Shown in pieces: positions 1-6,453 of a stretch of DNA of 6,453 nt (position 1 is the stretch's first letter; each line of letters begins with the position of its first letter). Below the pieces are notes generated by a model. That model did not search any database. It was not told where the DNA came from and was given only the letters and a program-made list of their open reading frames with translations. The stretch is taken from positions 1 through 6,453 of the forward strand of contig QFPD01000130.1 in assembly GCA_003248845.1 (NCBI GenBank), in the 5' to 3' direction. The position numbers were made by a program, and so were the translations under genes. Source of the stretch: Microbacterium sp. Its GTDB lineage: Bacteria; Actinomycetota; Actinomycetes; Actinomycetales; Microbacteriaceae.

Positions 1-60
1 CGCGATTGCCACGCCCATGCCCTCGCGCCAGGCTCGGCGGTCAGCATCGTCGGTTCTCAC
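1..60 (-). CDS. 5' end of a divergent gene, possibly AzlC-family permease (partial)
   Basis: Read leftward from a GTG at 60-58, the frame is open for 20 codons to the window edge. The peptide begins (M)RTDDADRR and continues AWREGMGVAIA. An Arg-rich start followed by W-R-E-G-x-G-V-A-I-A resembles the N-terminus of AzlC-type branched-chain amino acid exporter subunits, where this stretch leads into the first membrane helix. That assignment rests on very little sequence and is tentative. There is no usable Shine-Dalgarno site: GGAAG abuts the GTG. A TAGGCT hexamer lies six bases upstream, which favours a leaderless transcript starting at the GTG. An alternative start is the ATG at 18-16, which would remove the first 14 residues. 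The gene is divergent from the DUF2200 gene across a 36-bp gap. Confidence 0.45.
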   Translation of the reverse strand, partial: MRTDDADRRAWREGMGVAIA

Positions 61-61
61 C

Positions 62-90
62 TTCCGAGCCTAGGCGTCCGCGGGTACGCT
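62..90 (+). promoter_or_regulatory. Predicted leaderless promoter of the DUF2200 gene
   Basis: TACGCT (85-90) fits the actinobacterial TANNNT -10 pattern and lies exactly six bases before the ATG at 97, so the first transcribed base would be at or next to the A of the start codon. A weak -35-like TTCCGA (62-67, three of six matches) sits 17 bases upstream. No Shine-Dalgarno sequence precedes the ATG, which supports leaderless translation. Confidence 0.42.
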
Positions 91-95
91 GCCGA
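67..95 (-). promoter_or_regulatory. Predicted leaderless promoter of the leftward gene
   Basis: On the minus strand a -10-like TAGGCT (67-72) is followed by six bases and then the GTG start at 60-58, the spacing expected when transcription begins on the start codon. Seventeen bases upstream is TCGGCA (90-95), matching four of six bases of TTGACA. It overlaps the opposing promoter almost completely. Confidence 0.4.
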
Positions 96-96
96 A

Positions 97-438
97 ATGG
101 AGCGAATCTTCGGCATGGCCGTCGCCTCGGTGTACCCGCTCTACGTCGCGAAAGTCGAGCGCAAAGGGCGGACGAAGGCCGACGTGGATGAAGTGACGCG
201 GTGGCTGACCGGCTTCACACAGGACGAGATCGACGCGCACGTCGCATCCGGCACCTCGTTCCGCGACTTCTTCGCGGATGCGACCCTCAACCCGAAGGCT
301 GCGCTCATCACGGGTGTGATCTGCGGGGTCAAGGTGCAGGAGATCACGGATCCGCTCATGCAGCAGATCCGCTATCTCGACAAACTCGTCGACGAGGTCG
401 CACGCGGCAAGGCGATGGAGAAGATCCTCCGAGCCTGA
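97..438 (+). CDS. DUF2200 family protein
   Basis: The 113-residue product is recognisable over its whole length as a DUF2200 protein. It has the N-terminal RIFGMAVASVYPLYVAKVERKGRT block (the family usually shows I-F-x-x-x-x-A-S-V-Y-P-L-Y), then DEVTRWLTGFTQDEID, an acidic FFADA stretch, ICGVKVQEI, and the C-terminal signature DPLMQQIRYLDKLVDE ending GKAMEKILRA. The length is normal for the family, so the gene looks intact. There is no signal peptide or membrane segment, so it is probably a small cytosolic protein. Its biochemical function is not known, and nothing here suggests one. The ATG at 97 is chosen because family members begin a few residues before R-I-F and because a -10-like element sits six bases upstream. 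It is probably a single-gene transcript, convergent with typA, whose stop codon is 21 bp away. Confidence 0.9.
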   Translation: MERIFGMAVASVYPLYVAKVERKGRTKADVDEVTRWLTGFTQDEIDAHVASGTSFRDFFADATLNPKAALITGVICGVKVQEITDPLMQQIRYLDKLVDEVARGKAMEKILRA

Positions 439-456
439 CCGCGCCGCTCGCTCGAC

Positions 457-481
457 GCGTCAGGCGTTCGCGTCCTGACGC
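457..481. terminator. Hairpin at the convergent DUF2200/typA 3' ends
   Basis: A perfect 8-bp inverted repeat, GCGTCAGG (457-464) and CCTGACGC (474-481), encloses a 9-base loop. The typA stop codon (460-462) and the last typA codons lie inside it. Reading rightward, it begins 18 bases after the DUF2200 stop. It could end transcripts from both sides, but neither side has a U-run, so any termination would be of the stem-only type. It may instead protect 3' ends, or be a chance repeat in GC-rich coding DNA. Confidence 0.35.
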
Positions 482-2373
482 TTCGCGCGTGCGGCGGCGC
501 GTCCCCGCTCGGTCGCGTCCAACACGACCTTACGGATGCGCACCTTCTCGGGCGTGACCTCGACGCATTCGTCGTCGCGGGCGAACTCGAGCGACTCCTC
601 CAGGGTCAGCACGCGCGGCGGAGTCATGGACTCGAAGGAATCCGACGTCGACGAACGCATGTTCGTGAGCTTCTTCTCCTTCGTGATGTTGACGTCCATG
701 TCGTCGGCGCGCGAGTTCTCGCCGATGACCATGCCCTCGTAGACCTCTTCCGTGGGCTGCACGAAGAACGACATGCGCTCTTGCAGGGCGATCATCGCGA
801 ACGGCGTGACGACGCCGGAGCGGTCGGCGACGATCGAGCCGTTCTGGCGGGTCGTGATGGCGCCGGCCCAATCGTCGTAGCCGTGCGAGATCGCGTTGGC
901 GATGCCGGTGCCTCGCGTGATCGTCAGGAACTCGCTGCGGAAGCCGATGAGGCCGCGGGACGGAACGACGAACTCCATACGCACCCAGCCGGTGCCGTGG
1001 TTGGTCATCGTGTCCATGCGACCCTTGCGTGCCGCCATGAGCTGCGTGATCGCGCCGAGGTGCTCCTCGGGGGCGTCGATCGTGAGGTGCTCGAACGGCT
1101 CCTTGACCTTGCCGTCCTCGCCCTTACGCGTGACGACCTGCGGCTTGCCGACCGTGAGCTCGAAGCCCTCGCGGCGCATGTTCTCGACGAGGATCGCCAG
1201 CGCGAGCTCGCCGCGCCCCTGGACCTCCCACGCGTCGGGGCGGCCGATGTCGACGACCTTGAGCGACACGTTGCCGATGAGCTCGCGATCGAGGCGGTCC
1301 TTCACCATGCGGGCGGTGAGCTTGTGGCCCTTGACCTTGCCCATGAGGGGGGAGGTGTTCGTACCGATCGTCATCGAGATCGCCGGGTCGTCGACCGTGA
1401 TGGCCGGCAGCGGGCGCACATCCTCGGGATCGGCGATCGTCTCGCCGATCGTGATGTCCTCGATGCCCGCGATCGCGACGATGTCGCCGGGACCGGCCGA
1501 CTCCGCGGGGAACCGCTCGAGGGCCTTCGTCTTCAGCAGTTCTGTGATGCGCGCGTTGGAGTGCGAGCCGTCGTGGCGCACCCACGCGACCGTCTGCCCC
1601 TTCTTGAGCGTGCCGTTGAAGACGCGCAGGAGCGCGAGTCGACCGAGGAAGGGAGACGAGTCGAGGTTCGTGACCCACGCCTGCAGGGGCGCCTCGTCGT
1701 CGTACTCGGGCGCCGGCACATGCTCGAGGATCGCCTCGAACAGGGGCTCGAGATCGTCGTTGTCGGGAAGGCTCCCGTTCTCGGGGCGCGTACGCGATGC
1801 CGCACCCGCGCGGCCCGAGGCATAAACGACGGGCACGTCGAGAAGCGCGTCGACGTCGAGGTCGGGCACGTCGTCGACGAGGTCACCGGCGAGGCCCAGC
1901 AGCAGGTCGTGCGCCTCCTCCTCGACCTCGGCGATGCGCGCGTCGGGACGGTCGGTCTTGTTGACCAGCAGAATGACGGGCAGCTTCGCCTCGAGCGCCT
2001 TGCGGAGCACGAAACGCGTCTGCGGGAGGGGGCCCTCGGAGGCATCCACCAGGAGCACGACGCCATCGACCATGGAGAGACCCCGCTCGACCTCACCGCC
2101 GAAGTCGGCGTGGCCCGGCGTGTCGATGACGTTGATCGTGACGGGCTCGTCGGTGTGGATGCCGTTGTAGGTGATCGCCGTGTTCTTGGCGAGGATCGTG
2201 ATGCCCTTTTCGCGCTCGAGATCGTTGGAGTCCATCGCGCGCTCTTCGACGTGCGCGTGCTCGCCGAACGAGCCGGTCTGGCGGAGCATGGCGTCGACGA
2301 GCGTCGTCTTGCCGTGGTCGACGTGCGCCACGATCGCGACGTTGCGGAGGTCCGGACGGAGGGCGTGCGCCAT
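460..2373 (-). CDS. typA: TypA/BipA ribosome-associated translational GTPase
   Basis: The 637-residue protein belongs to the EF-G-like GTPases. TypA/BipA binds the 70S ribosome at the elongation-factor site and is linked to stress growth and ribosome assembly. All visible GTPase motifs are intact: P-loop AHVDHGKTT (residues 16-24), switch I REKGIT (54-59), G3 DTPGH (84-88) and G4 NKTD (138-141). Beta-barrel and EF-G III/V-like domains follow. The TypA-specific C-terminal part contains [14 protein letters not shown] and TRGTGI. Length is near the family norm of about 600-640. The start is the ATG at 2373 ([15 protein letters not shown]), because homologues begin about ten residues before the P-loop. 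The frame stays open for 22 more codons, but these run through a terminator hairpin. The Shine-Dalgarno site is poor (only an AGG about 6 bases upstream). The gene lies downstream of the ABC importer operon on the same strand but is insulated from it. Confidence 0.97.
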   Translation of the reverse strand: MAHALRPDLRNVAIVAHVDHGKTTLVDAMLRQTGSFGEHAHVEERAMDSNDLEREKGITILAKNTAITYNGIHTDEPVTINVIDTPGHADFGGEVERGLSMVDGVVLLVDASEGPLPQTRFVLRKALEAKLPVILLVNKTDRPDARIAEVEEEAHDLLLGLAGDLVDDVPDLDVDALLDVPVVYASGRAGAASRTRPENGSLPDNDDLEPLFEAILEHVPAPEYDDEAPLQAWVTNLDSSPFLGRLALLRVFNGTLKKGQTVAWVRHDGSHSNARITELLKTKALERFPAESAGPGDIVAIAGIEDITIGETIADPEDVRPLPAITVDDPAISMTIGTNTSPLMGKVKGHKLTARMVKDRLDRELIGNVSLKVVDIGRPDAWEVQGRGELALAILVENMRREGFELTVGKPQVVTRKGEDGKVKEPFEHLTIDAPEEHLGAITQLMAARKGRMDTMTNHGTGWVRMEFVVPSRGLIGFRSEFLTITRGTGIANAISHGYDDWAGAITTRQNGSIVADRSGVVTPFAMIALQERMSFFVQPTEEVYEGMVIGENSRADDMDVNITKEKKLTNMRSSTSDSFESMTPPRVLTLEESLEFARDDECVEVTPEKVRIRKVVLDATERGRAAARAKRQDANA

Positions 2374-2390
2374 GGAGTGCCTAACGAAAT

Positions 2391-2442
2391 GGGGAGAAAA
2401 GGAAAGAATGGGATGCGCCCCGAGCGGAGCGCATCCCATTCT
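2391..2442 (-). terminator. Rho-independent terminator of the ABC importer operon
   Basis: A perfect 14-bp inverted repeat lies at 2405-2418 (AGAATGGGATGCGC) and 2429-2442. The 10-base loop can add two more G-C pairs (2420-2421 with 2426-2427). In the leftward direction the stem is followed at once by TTCCTTTTCTCCCC (2404-2391), a pyrimidine-rich, T-rich tail. The rightward side has no T-tract, so the element is directional. It begins 31 bases after the stop codon of the binding-protein gene and ends shortly before the typA start. Confidence 0.82.
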
Positions 2443-2443
2443 A
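2438..2443 (-). promoter_or_regulatory. typA: Candidate -10 element for typA
   Basis: TAGAAT on the minus strand (2443-2438) matches five of six bases of TATAAT and overlaps the first bases of the terminator stem. Transcription would start near 2431, giving a leader of about 58 bases before the typA ATG. I see no good -35 element at 16-19 bases upstream, so this is a weak call. Because the terminator separates typA from the operon, some promoter is needed between about 2474 and 2374, or inside the end of the binding-protein gene. Confidence 0.3.
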
Positions 2444-2473
2444 CAAGGCGAGACCGTCAGTGGCGGTCAGGCC

Positions 2474-4153
2474 TCACTTGGCCCATCCGACGATGGTCCA
2501 GTCGACCGGCGAGTACCCGAACATCGCGGCACCGTAGTTGACGAGACCCTGCTTGACTTCCCAGACGTTGGGCAGCGGGGCGATCGGGAACATCGGCACG
2601 TACGACCAGATGGTGTCGTTGATCTCCTTGGCGATGTCGATGCGCTTCGCCGGGTCGAGCTCGGTGTTGGCCCGCGTCCACAGGTCACCGAGCTTGTCGT
2701 CGGTGGTGCCCGTGAAGTTCTGACCCGAGTCGAGCGGGTAGAACAGCGCCTCCGACGACGAGATCGGGAACGGCGTGCCCTGCCACGAGAAGGTGACCAT
2801 CTCGAAGTTGCCCGGGATCACGTAGTCGCTGAAGTACTGCGCGGCCGGTACCGTGGTGAGCTCGACGGGGATGCCGAGGTCACCGAGATCGGCCTGCACC
2901 TGCTCGGCACGCTGGATGTTCGTGGCGGTGTCGGCGGGAACCGTGACGGTGAGCTTGAGGGCTTCGCCGTCCTTCGTCCAGCTGTCGCCGTCCTTCGTGT
3001 AGCCGGCGTCCTTCAGGAAGCCCTCGGCGGCGGCGGGGTCGTGCGCGAGCGCCTTGTCCTCGTAGCCGTCCTGGCCGTTCATGAAGATGTAGTCGCCCTG
3101 CGTGACCGCGGGCACGTCGACCGGGGTGTTCGCCGCGGCCGAGATCTGCTCGCGGTTGACGATCGAGGCGACCGCCTTGCGGACGTTGACGTCCGACAGC
3201 GGACCTTCCTTCGCGTTCATCGTGACGTGCGTCCAGGTGAGACCGTTGGTCGCCTGGATCTCCGCGTCTTCACGCGACTTGGCGGTCGCGTACAGGTCGG
3301 CGTTCGACGAGATGTAGAGCGCGTCGATCTCCTTGTTGGCGAACGACGAACCCTGCTGCGCCTGGCTCACGACCTTGAAGAGGATGGTGTCGAGCTTGGG
3401 CTTGGCACCCCACCACACCGGGTTCGGCGTCAGGGTGATGACCTGACCCGTCTGGTCGATGTTCGAGATGACGTACGGGCCCGACGACGGCATCGCCTTG
3501 TCGACGAAGCCGCTGTTGAAGGCGACCGGGTCATTCGCGATGGCCGCGGGGAGCACGCCGCCGAACAGCGACTGCCAGTCGGCGAAGACCGAGCTGAAGG
3601 TGATCTTGACGTCGAACTCGTCGGAGCCCTGCTCGACGGATCCGATCTGGTCCCACCCGGTCGTCGAGACGACCTGGTAGTCAGCGTTCGATCCGTTGAG
3701 CGCCTTCCACGTGGCCACGTAGTCGGCGACGGTGATCGGCGTCCCGTCCTCCCAGACGGCCTTCGGGTTCAGCTTGATCTCGACGACCTGCGGGTCGTCG
3801 CTCACGAGTTCCACCGACGACGCGTAGTCGGGGTTGACCTCGCTGGTGCCGTCGGTCGTGATCCGCAGCGGCCCGCCGGAGGTCGGCGAGAGGAGCGTGT
3901 TGGTGTCGACGTCGTTGCCGTCGATCTGCGAGTTGTTGTAGTTCGCGGGCAGCGCGCCGACCGCGAGGTTCAGCGTGCCTCCATCCTGGACGTCGCCGGC
4001 CGCAGCCGCATCCCAGTCCACCACCGGCAGGGCCGCCGCTGCGCTGTCGCTCGCCGTGGGGGCGGTGTTGCCCGCCGCGCATCCGGCGAAAACCAGCGCT
4101 GCGGCACTGAGCACCGCGATGGCGCCCAGCGCCTTCGCACTCCGTGTCCTCAT
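2474..4153 (-). CDS. Lipoprotein substrate-binding protein of a peptide-type ABC importer (SBP family 5)
   Basis: The 559-residue product is an extracellular solute receptor. A basic N-terminus (MRTRSAK) and hydrophobic stretch (8-23) lead to a lipobox FAGC with Cys25, the only cysteine in the protein and the expected lipid-anchor site. Phe at lipobox position -3 is slightly atypical. A low-complexity Ala/Ser/Thr linker (about 26-53) follows. The family 5 fold includes [21 protein letters not shown] from 106, and [20 protein letters not shown] (132-151) is a hallmark of the family. Wording such as [13 protein letters not shown] suggests the actinobacterial LpqW/OppA-like branch. Substrate is probably an oligopeptide but cannot be read from sequence. 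The ATG at 4153 is chosen because it gives a proper signal peptide and has a good ribosome site. It is the last gene of the operon, 67 bp after the ATPase gene, and is followed by a strong terminator. Confidence 0.93.
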   Translation of the reverse strand: MRTRSAKALGAIAVLSAAALVFAGCAAGNTAPTASDSAAAALPVVDWDAAAAGDVQDGGTLNLAVGALPANYNNSQIDGNDVDTNTLLSPTSGGPLRITTDGTSEVNPDYASSVELVSDDPQVVEIKLNPKAVWEDGTPITVADYVATWKALNGSNADYQVVSTTGWDQIGSVEQGSDEFDVKITFSSVFADWQSLFGGVLPAAIANDPVAFNSGFVDKAMPSSGPYVISNIDQTGQVITLTPNPVWWGAKPKLDTILFKVVSQAQQGSSFANKEIDALYISSNADLYATAKSREDAEIQATNGLTWTHVTMNAKEGPLSDVNVRKAVASIVNREQISAAANTPVDVPAVTQGDYIFMNGQDGYEDKALAHDPAAAEGFLKDAGYTKDGDSWTKDGEALKLTVTVPADTATNIQRAEQVQADLGDLGIPVELTTVPAAQYFSDYVIPGNFEMVTFSWQGTPFPISSSEALFYPLDSGQNFTGTTDDKLGDLWTRANTELDPAKRIDIAKEINDTIWSYVPMFPIAPLPNVWEVKQGLVNYGAAMFGYSPVDWTIVGWAK

Positions 4154-4158
4154 GTGAT

Positions 4159-4165
4159 CTTTCCT
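4159..4165 (-). promoter_or_regulatory. Ribosome binding site of the binding-protein gene
   Basis: AGGAAAG, within GAGAGGAAAG, ends 5 bases before the ATG at 4153, with the AGGA core 8 bases away. It fixes the start of the lipoprotein, since the reading frame remains open far upstream into the ATPase gene. It is clearly stronger than the sites before typA and the ATPase, fitting the need for excess receptor over transporter. Confidence 0.75.
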
Positions 4166-4183
4166 CTCGTTACCTTCTGGGGA

Positions 4184-4211
4184 CCCGGCCGGCGTGGTGC
4201 CGCCGCCCGGG
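4184..4211 (-). other. GC-rich stem-loop between the ATPase and binding-protein genes
   Basis: CCCGGCCGG (4184-4192) and CCGCCCGGG (4203-4211) form a 9-bp stem with one mismatch and a 10-base loop. It lies 9 bases after the ATPase stop codon and about 18 bases before the ribosome site of the lipoprotein gene. No T-run follows, so a full terminator is unlikely. Intergenic hairpins next to binding-protein genes of importer operons can stabilise the mRNA segment or cause partial termination. Which applies here, if either, is not visible. Confidence 0.45.
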
Positions 4212-4220
4212 GGTTCTTGG

Positions 4221-6350
4221 TCACGACGCCGGCTGCAGTGCCGCGTCATCCACGAGCGCGGAGCGATCCGCGTGGTGGCAGGCGACGCGGGTGCGACCAT
4301 GCGGTGTGAGTACGGGGTCGGAAGCCCGGCACAGCTCCTGCGCGCCCTCGTCGAGCAGGGCGTACAGCGGGCAGCGCGTCCGGAAGCGGCATCCCGTGAT
4401 CTCCTGCGTGGGGCTCGGCAGATCGCCGTTGAGGAGGATGCGGGTGCGCCCGCGCTCGATCCGCGGGTCGGGGATGGGCGCCGCGGAGATGAGCGCCTTC
4501 GTGTAGGGATGCCGGGGGTTCGAGAACACGTCGGCGATGGGACCCTGCTCGACGATCGCGCCGAGGTACATGACCGCGACGTCGTCGGCGATCTGCCGGA
4601 CGACGGCGAGGTCGTGCGCGACGAAGAGGTAGGAGAGTCCGAGGCGCTCGCGCAGGTCCTCGAGCAGGTTGATGACACCCGCCTGGATGGACACATCGAG
4701 CGCCGAGACGGGCTCGTCGAGGATCAGTACGGCGGGATTGGTCGACAGCGCCCGGGCGATGCCGATGCGCTGGCGCTGACCGCCGGAGAATTCGTGCGGG
4801 TAGCGATCAGCCATCGCGGGATCGAGCCCGACCAGCTCGAGCAGCTCGGTGACGCGCTGATCACGTTCGGCCTTCGGCACTCCCTGCACCCAGAGCGGCT
4901 CGGTGATCACCTCGCCGACCGGAAGGCGGGGGTCGATCGCGCCCATCGGGTCCTGGAAGACGATCTGCACGTCGCGGCGAAGCTTCTTGATCTGCTTCTT
5001 CGACGCCGACGCGACATCGACGCCCTCGATCGTGATCGCGCCATGCTGAGGCGCCGCCATCTCCATGACCTCGAGGATCGTGGTCGTCTTACCGCAGCCG
5101 GACTCGCCGACGAGGCCGAGGGTGCGGCCCGGGCGGAGGGTGAACGACACGCCGTCGACGGCACGCACGGTGCCGACACGACGGGGAAAGACCGACCCCC
5201 GCATGAGCGGAAAGTGACGCTTGAGGCCGTCGACGTCGAGGACGGGCCCGCCGTCGGTCTCGGCGCGCTCATCGGCAGGCATGGCCTCGGGCCGCGGGAA
5301 GACCTCGGAACGGAGGAGCTCACCCCCGACGATCTCGCCCGCCCGGATGCACGCGGAGACATGCTCCGGCTCGGCAGGGTCATGTGCCACGAGCGAGGGC
5401 TCGACCTCTCGACACGCGTCGATCGCGATCGGGCAGCGGGCCGCGAACGGGCACCCCTGCGGCAGGCTCGCGAGGGACGGCGGACGCCCCTCCAGCGGCA
5501 CGAGGCGCTGCGTGCCCGCCGTGAGCATATTCGGGACCGAGCGCAGAAGGCCGATCGAGTAGGGCATCTGCGGCGCCGTGAACACGTCGTCGGTCGTGCC
5601 CATCTCGACGAGCTTCCCCGCGTACATGACGCCCACACGGTCCGCGTGGCCGGCGACGACGCCGAGGTCGTGCGTGATGAGCACGATCGATGCGCCCGTG
5701 ATCTCCTTGGCCGTCTCCAGCACCTCGAGGATCTGCGCCTGGATCGTGACATCGAGTGCGGTCGTCGGCTCGTCGGCCAGGATCACCTTGGGGTCGTTCG
5801 CGATCGCCATGGCGATCATGGCGCGCTGGCGCATGCCGCCCGAGTATTCGTGCGGGAACGCCTTCGCACGACGCTCGGCATCGGGAATCCCGACGACCTT
5901 GAGCAGCTCGACGGCGCGGGCAGCCGCGGCGCCTGCCGACAGGTGCGAATCATGCAGCCGCAGTGCTTCGGCGATCTGGTCGCCCACCGTGTAGACGGGC
6001 GTGAGCGCGGACAGCGGGTCCTGGAAGACCATCGCGAGGTCTTTGCCGCGGATCTTCGACAGGCGGTTGTCGTCGAGACCGAGGAGCGACTGCCCCTCGA
6101 ACTCGATCGCTCCCGTGATCTGCGCCGTCGAGGGAAGCAGCCCCATCACCGCGAGCGATGACACGGACTTTCCGGACCCCGACTCCCCCACGATCCCGAG
6201 GAACTCACCGGGGTAGACGTCGTAGGAGATGCCGCGGACGGCCTGCACGCCGTTGCCCTCGCGCTGCGGGAACGTGACGCTGAGGTCCCGCACCGACAAC
6301 AGGGGCGCTCCGGTGCGTCCGCGGGGTGTGTGAAGGAGGGCGTCAGTCAC
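4221..6350 (-). CDS. Fused two-domain ABC importer ATPase (DppD-DppF / OppD type)
   Basis: The 709-residue cytosolic protein carries both nucleotide-binding domains of a peptide-type importer and powers uptake through the two permeases. Domain 1 has Walker A GESGSGKS (55-62), Q-loop Gln110, signature YSGGMRQR (169-176), Walker B ILADEP (190-195) and switch His227. It resembles DppD/OppD. Domain 2 has Walker A GESGCGKT (415-422), Gln466, signature FSGGQRQR (521-528), Walker B LILDEP (542-547) and His579. It resembles DppF/OppF. Both catalytic glutamates are present, so both sites look active. Each half ends in an oligopeptide-transporter C-terminal domain with four cysteines: 300, 306, 313, 334 and 654, 660, 674, 691. 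A linker of about 35 residues (335-368) joins the halves. The GTG start at 6350 overlaps the permease stop by 8 bases, implying translational coupling; GGAA (6357-6360) is its ribosome site. Substrate is inferred, not shown. Confidence 0.95.
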   Translation of the reverse strand: MTDALLHTPRGRTGAPLLSVRDLSVTFPQREGNGVQAVRGISYDVYPGEFLGIVGESGSGKSVSSLAVMGLLPSTAQITGAIEFEGQSLLGLDDNRLSKIRGKDLAMVFQDPLSALTPVYTVGDQIAEALRLHDSHLSAGAAAARAVELLKVVGIPDAERRAKAFPHEYSGGMRQRAMIAMAIANDPKVILADEPTTALDVTIQAQILEVLETAKEITGASIVLITHDLGVVAGHADRVGVMYAGKLVEMGTTDDVFTAPQMPYSIGLLRSVPNMLTAGTQRLVPLEGRPPSLASLPQGCPFAARCPIAIDACREVEPSLVAHDPAEPEHVSACIRAGEIVGGELLRSEVFPRPEAMPADERAETDGGPVLDVDGLKRHFPLMRGSVFPRRVGTVRAVDGVSFTLRPGRTLGLVGESGCGKTTTILEVMEMAAPQHGAITIEGVDVASASKKQIKKLRRDVQIVFQDPMGAIDPRLPVGEVITEPLWVQGVPKAERDQRVTELLELVGLDPAMADRYPHEFSGGQRQRIGIARALSTNPAVLILDEPVSALDVSIQAGVINLLEDLRERLGLSYLFVAHDLAVVRQIADDVAVMYLGAIVEQGPIADVFSNPRHPYTKALISAAPIPDPRIERGRTRILLNGDLPSPTQEITGCRFRTRCPLYALLDEGAQELCRASDPVLTPHGRTRVACHHADRSALVDDAALQPAS

Positions 6351-6453
6351 GGTTCATTCCAGAGGTCGGGTCGATCGCGTCGCGCAGCGCATCGCCGACG
6401 AGGCTGATCGCGAAGAGCAGGATGATGAGGACGAAGGCGGGGAAGACGAAAAG
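6343..6453 (-). CDS. DppC/OppC-type ABC importer permease, C-terminus (partial)
   Basis: The last 36 codons of a leftward gene run in from the right edge and stop at a TGA (6345-6343). They encode a hydrophobic segment, LFVFPAFVLIILLFAISLVG, which would be the final membrane helix, then [17 protein letters not shown]. The L-x-G-D-A-L-R-D-x-x-D-P ending is typical of the second permease (DppC/OppC, BPD_transp_1 family) of peptide and nickel importers. The stop overlaps the GTG of the ATPase gene (shared GTGACTGA), so the two are co-transcribed and probably translationally coupled. The rest of the gene, and presumably a DppB/OppB-type partner permease before it, lies outside the window. Confidence 0.9.
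   Translation of the reverse strand, partial: LFVFPAFVLIILLFAISLVGDALRDAIDPTSGMNRD

Noticed and set aside
6..191. A 61-codon rightward frame overlapping the start of the DUF2200 gene
   Set aside because: It is Arg/Pro-rich and lacks domains. It lies in another frame of the DUF2200 gene and across the divergent promoter gap.
2374..2439. A longer TypA starting at 2439
   Set aside because: The extra 22 codons run through the terminator hairpin and its tail. TypA homologues start about ten residues before the P-loop, matching the ATG at 2373.
2452..2468. A small inverted repeat GACCG/CGGTC with a 7-base loop just after the lipoprotein stop codon
   Set aside because: Five base pairs are too few to distinguish from chance in GC-rich DNA, and the strong terminator lies right next to it.
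781..2541. A rightward open frame of 586 codons antisense to typA
   Set aside because: Its composition is dominated by Arg, Asp, Val and Leu, as expected from the antisense of a GC-rich gene. No domain is recognisable, and typA is certain on the other strand.
2171..4309. A rightward open frame of 712 codons across the typA start and the lipoprotein gene
   Set aside because: It crosses two confident leftward genes and a terminator, shows low-complexity Arg/Val/Asp-rich sequence, and has no recognisable fold. It is a GC-bias shadow.
4154..4696. An N-terminal extension of the lipoprotein reading frame by 181 codons, into the ATPase gene
   Set aside because: The extension is Ser/Arg/Pro-rich shadow sequence. 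The ATG at 4153 gives a normal lipoprotein signal peptide and has a strong ribosome site.
4194..6161. A rightward open frame of 655 codons antisense to the ATPase
   Set aside because: It is antisense to a protein with two complete sets of ABC motifs. The translated sequence is biased filler without domains.
1..6453. A novel defence, mobile or biosynthetic system
   Set aside because: Every substantial gene belongs to a familiar core or transport family. There are no integrases, transposases, repeats arrays, attachment-site duplications or composition breaks in the window.

Overview
The window is chromosomal DNA of high GC content from an actinobacterium, most likely Microbacteriaceae (Microbacterium-like). 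Evidence is the strong G/C bias at third codon positions, long antisense open frames created by that bias, the protein sequences themselves, and TANNNT-type promoters placed directly before start codons. I see no mobile element, CRISPR array, tRNA or rRNA. It reads as ordinary core genome; I found no clear candidate for an undescribed system, and the notable points are regulatory.

Layout from left to right. Positions 1-60 hold the first 20 codons of a leftward gene with an AzlC-like N-terminus (tentative). A 36-bp gap (61-96) separates it from a divergent rightward gene (97-438) for a DUF2200 protein. Both starts have a -10-like hexamer exactly six bases upstream, so both mRNAs look leaderless. 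The DUF2200 gene converges on leftward typA (460-2373), leaving 21 bp between the stop codons; a small hairpin covers the typA stop.

Upstream of typA, also leftward, is the distal part of a peptide-type ABC importer operon. In transcription order it contains the C-terminus of a DppC/OppC-like permease (6453-6343, running off the window), a fused two-domain ATPase (6350-4221), and a lipoprotein substrate-binding protein (4153-2474). This permease, fused-ATPase, binding-protein order resembles mycobacterial oppBCDA. The permease and ATPase genes overlap by 8 bp. A GC-rich hairpin lies between the ATPase and binding-protein genes, and a strong intrinsic terminator (2405-2442) separates the operon from typA.

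How the genes work together: the lipoprotein captures substrate outside the membrane, the permeases form the channel, and the fused ATPase supplies both nucleotide-binding domains. TypA is a separate ribosome-associated GTPase, and a possible promoter for it overlaps the terminator stem. No gene-free stretch exceeds 300 bases; the longest is the 100-bp gap at 2374-2473.
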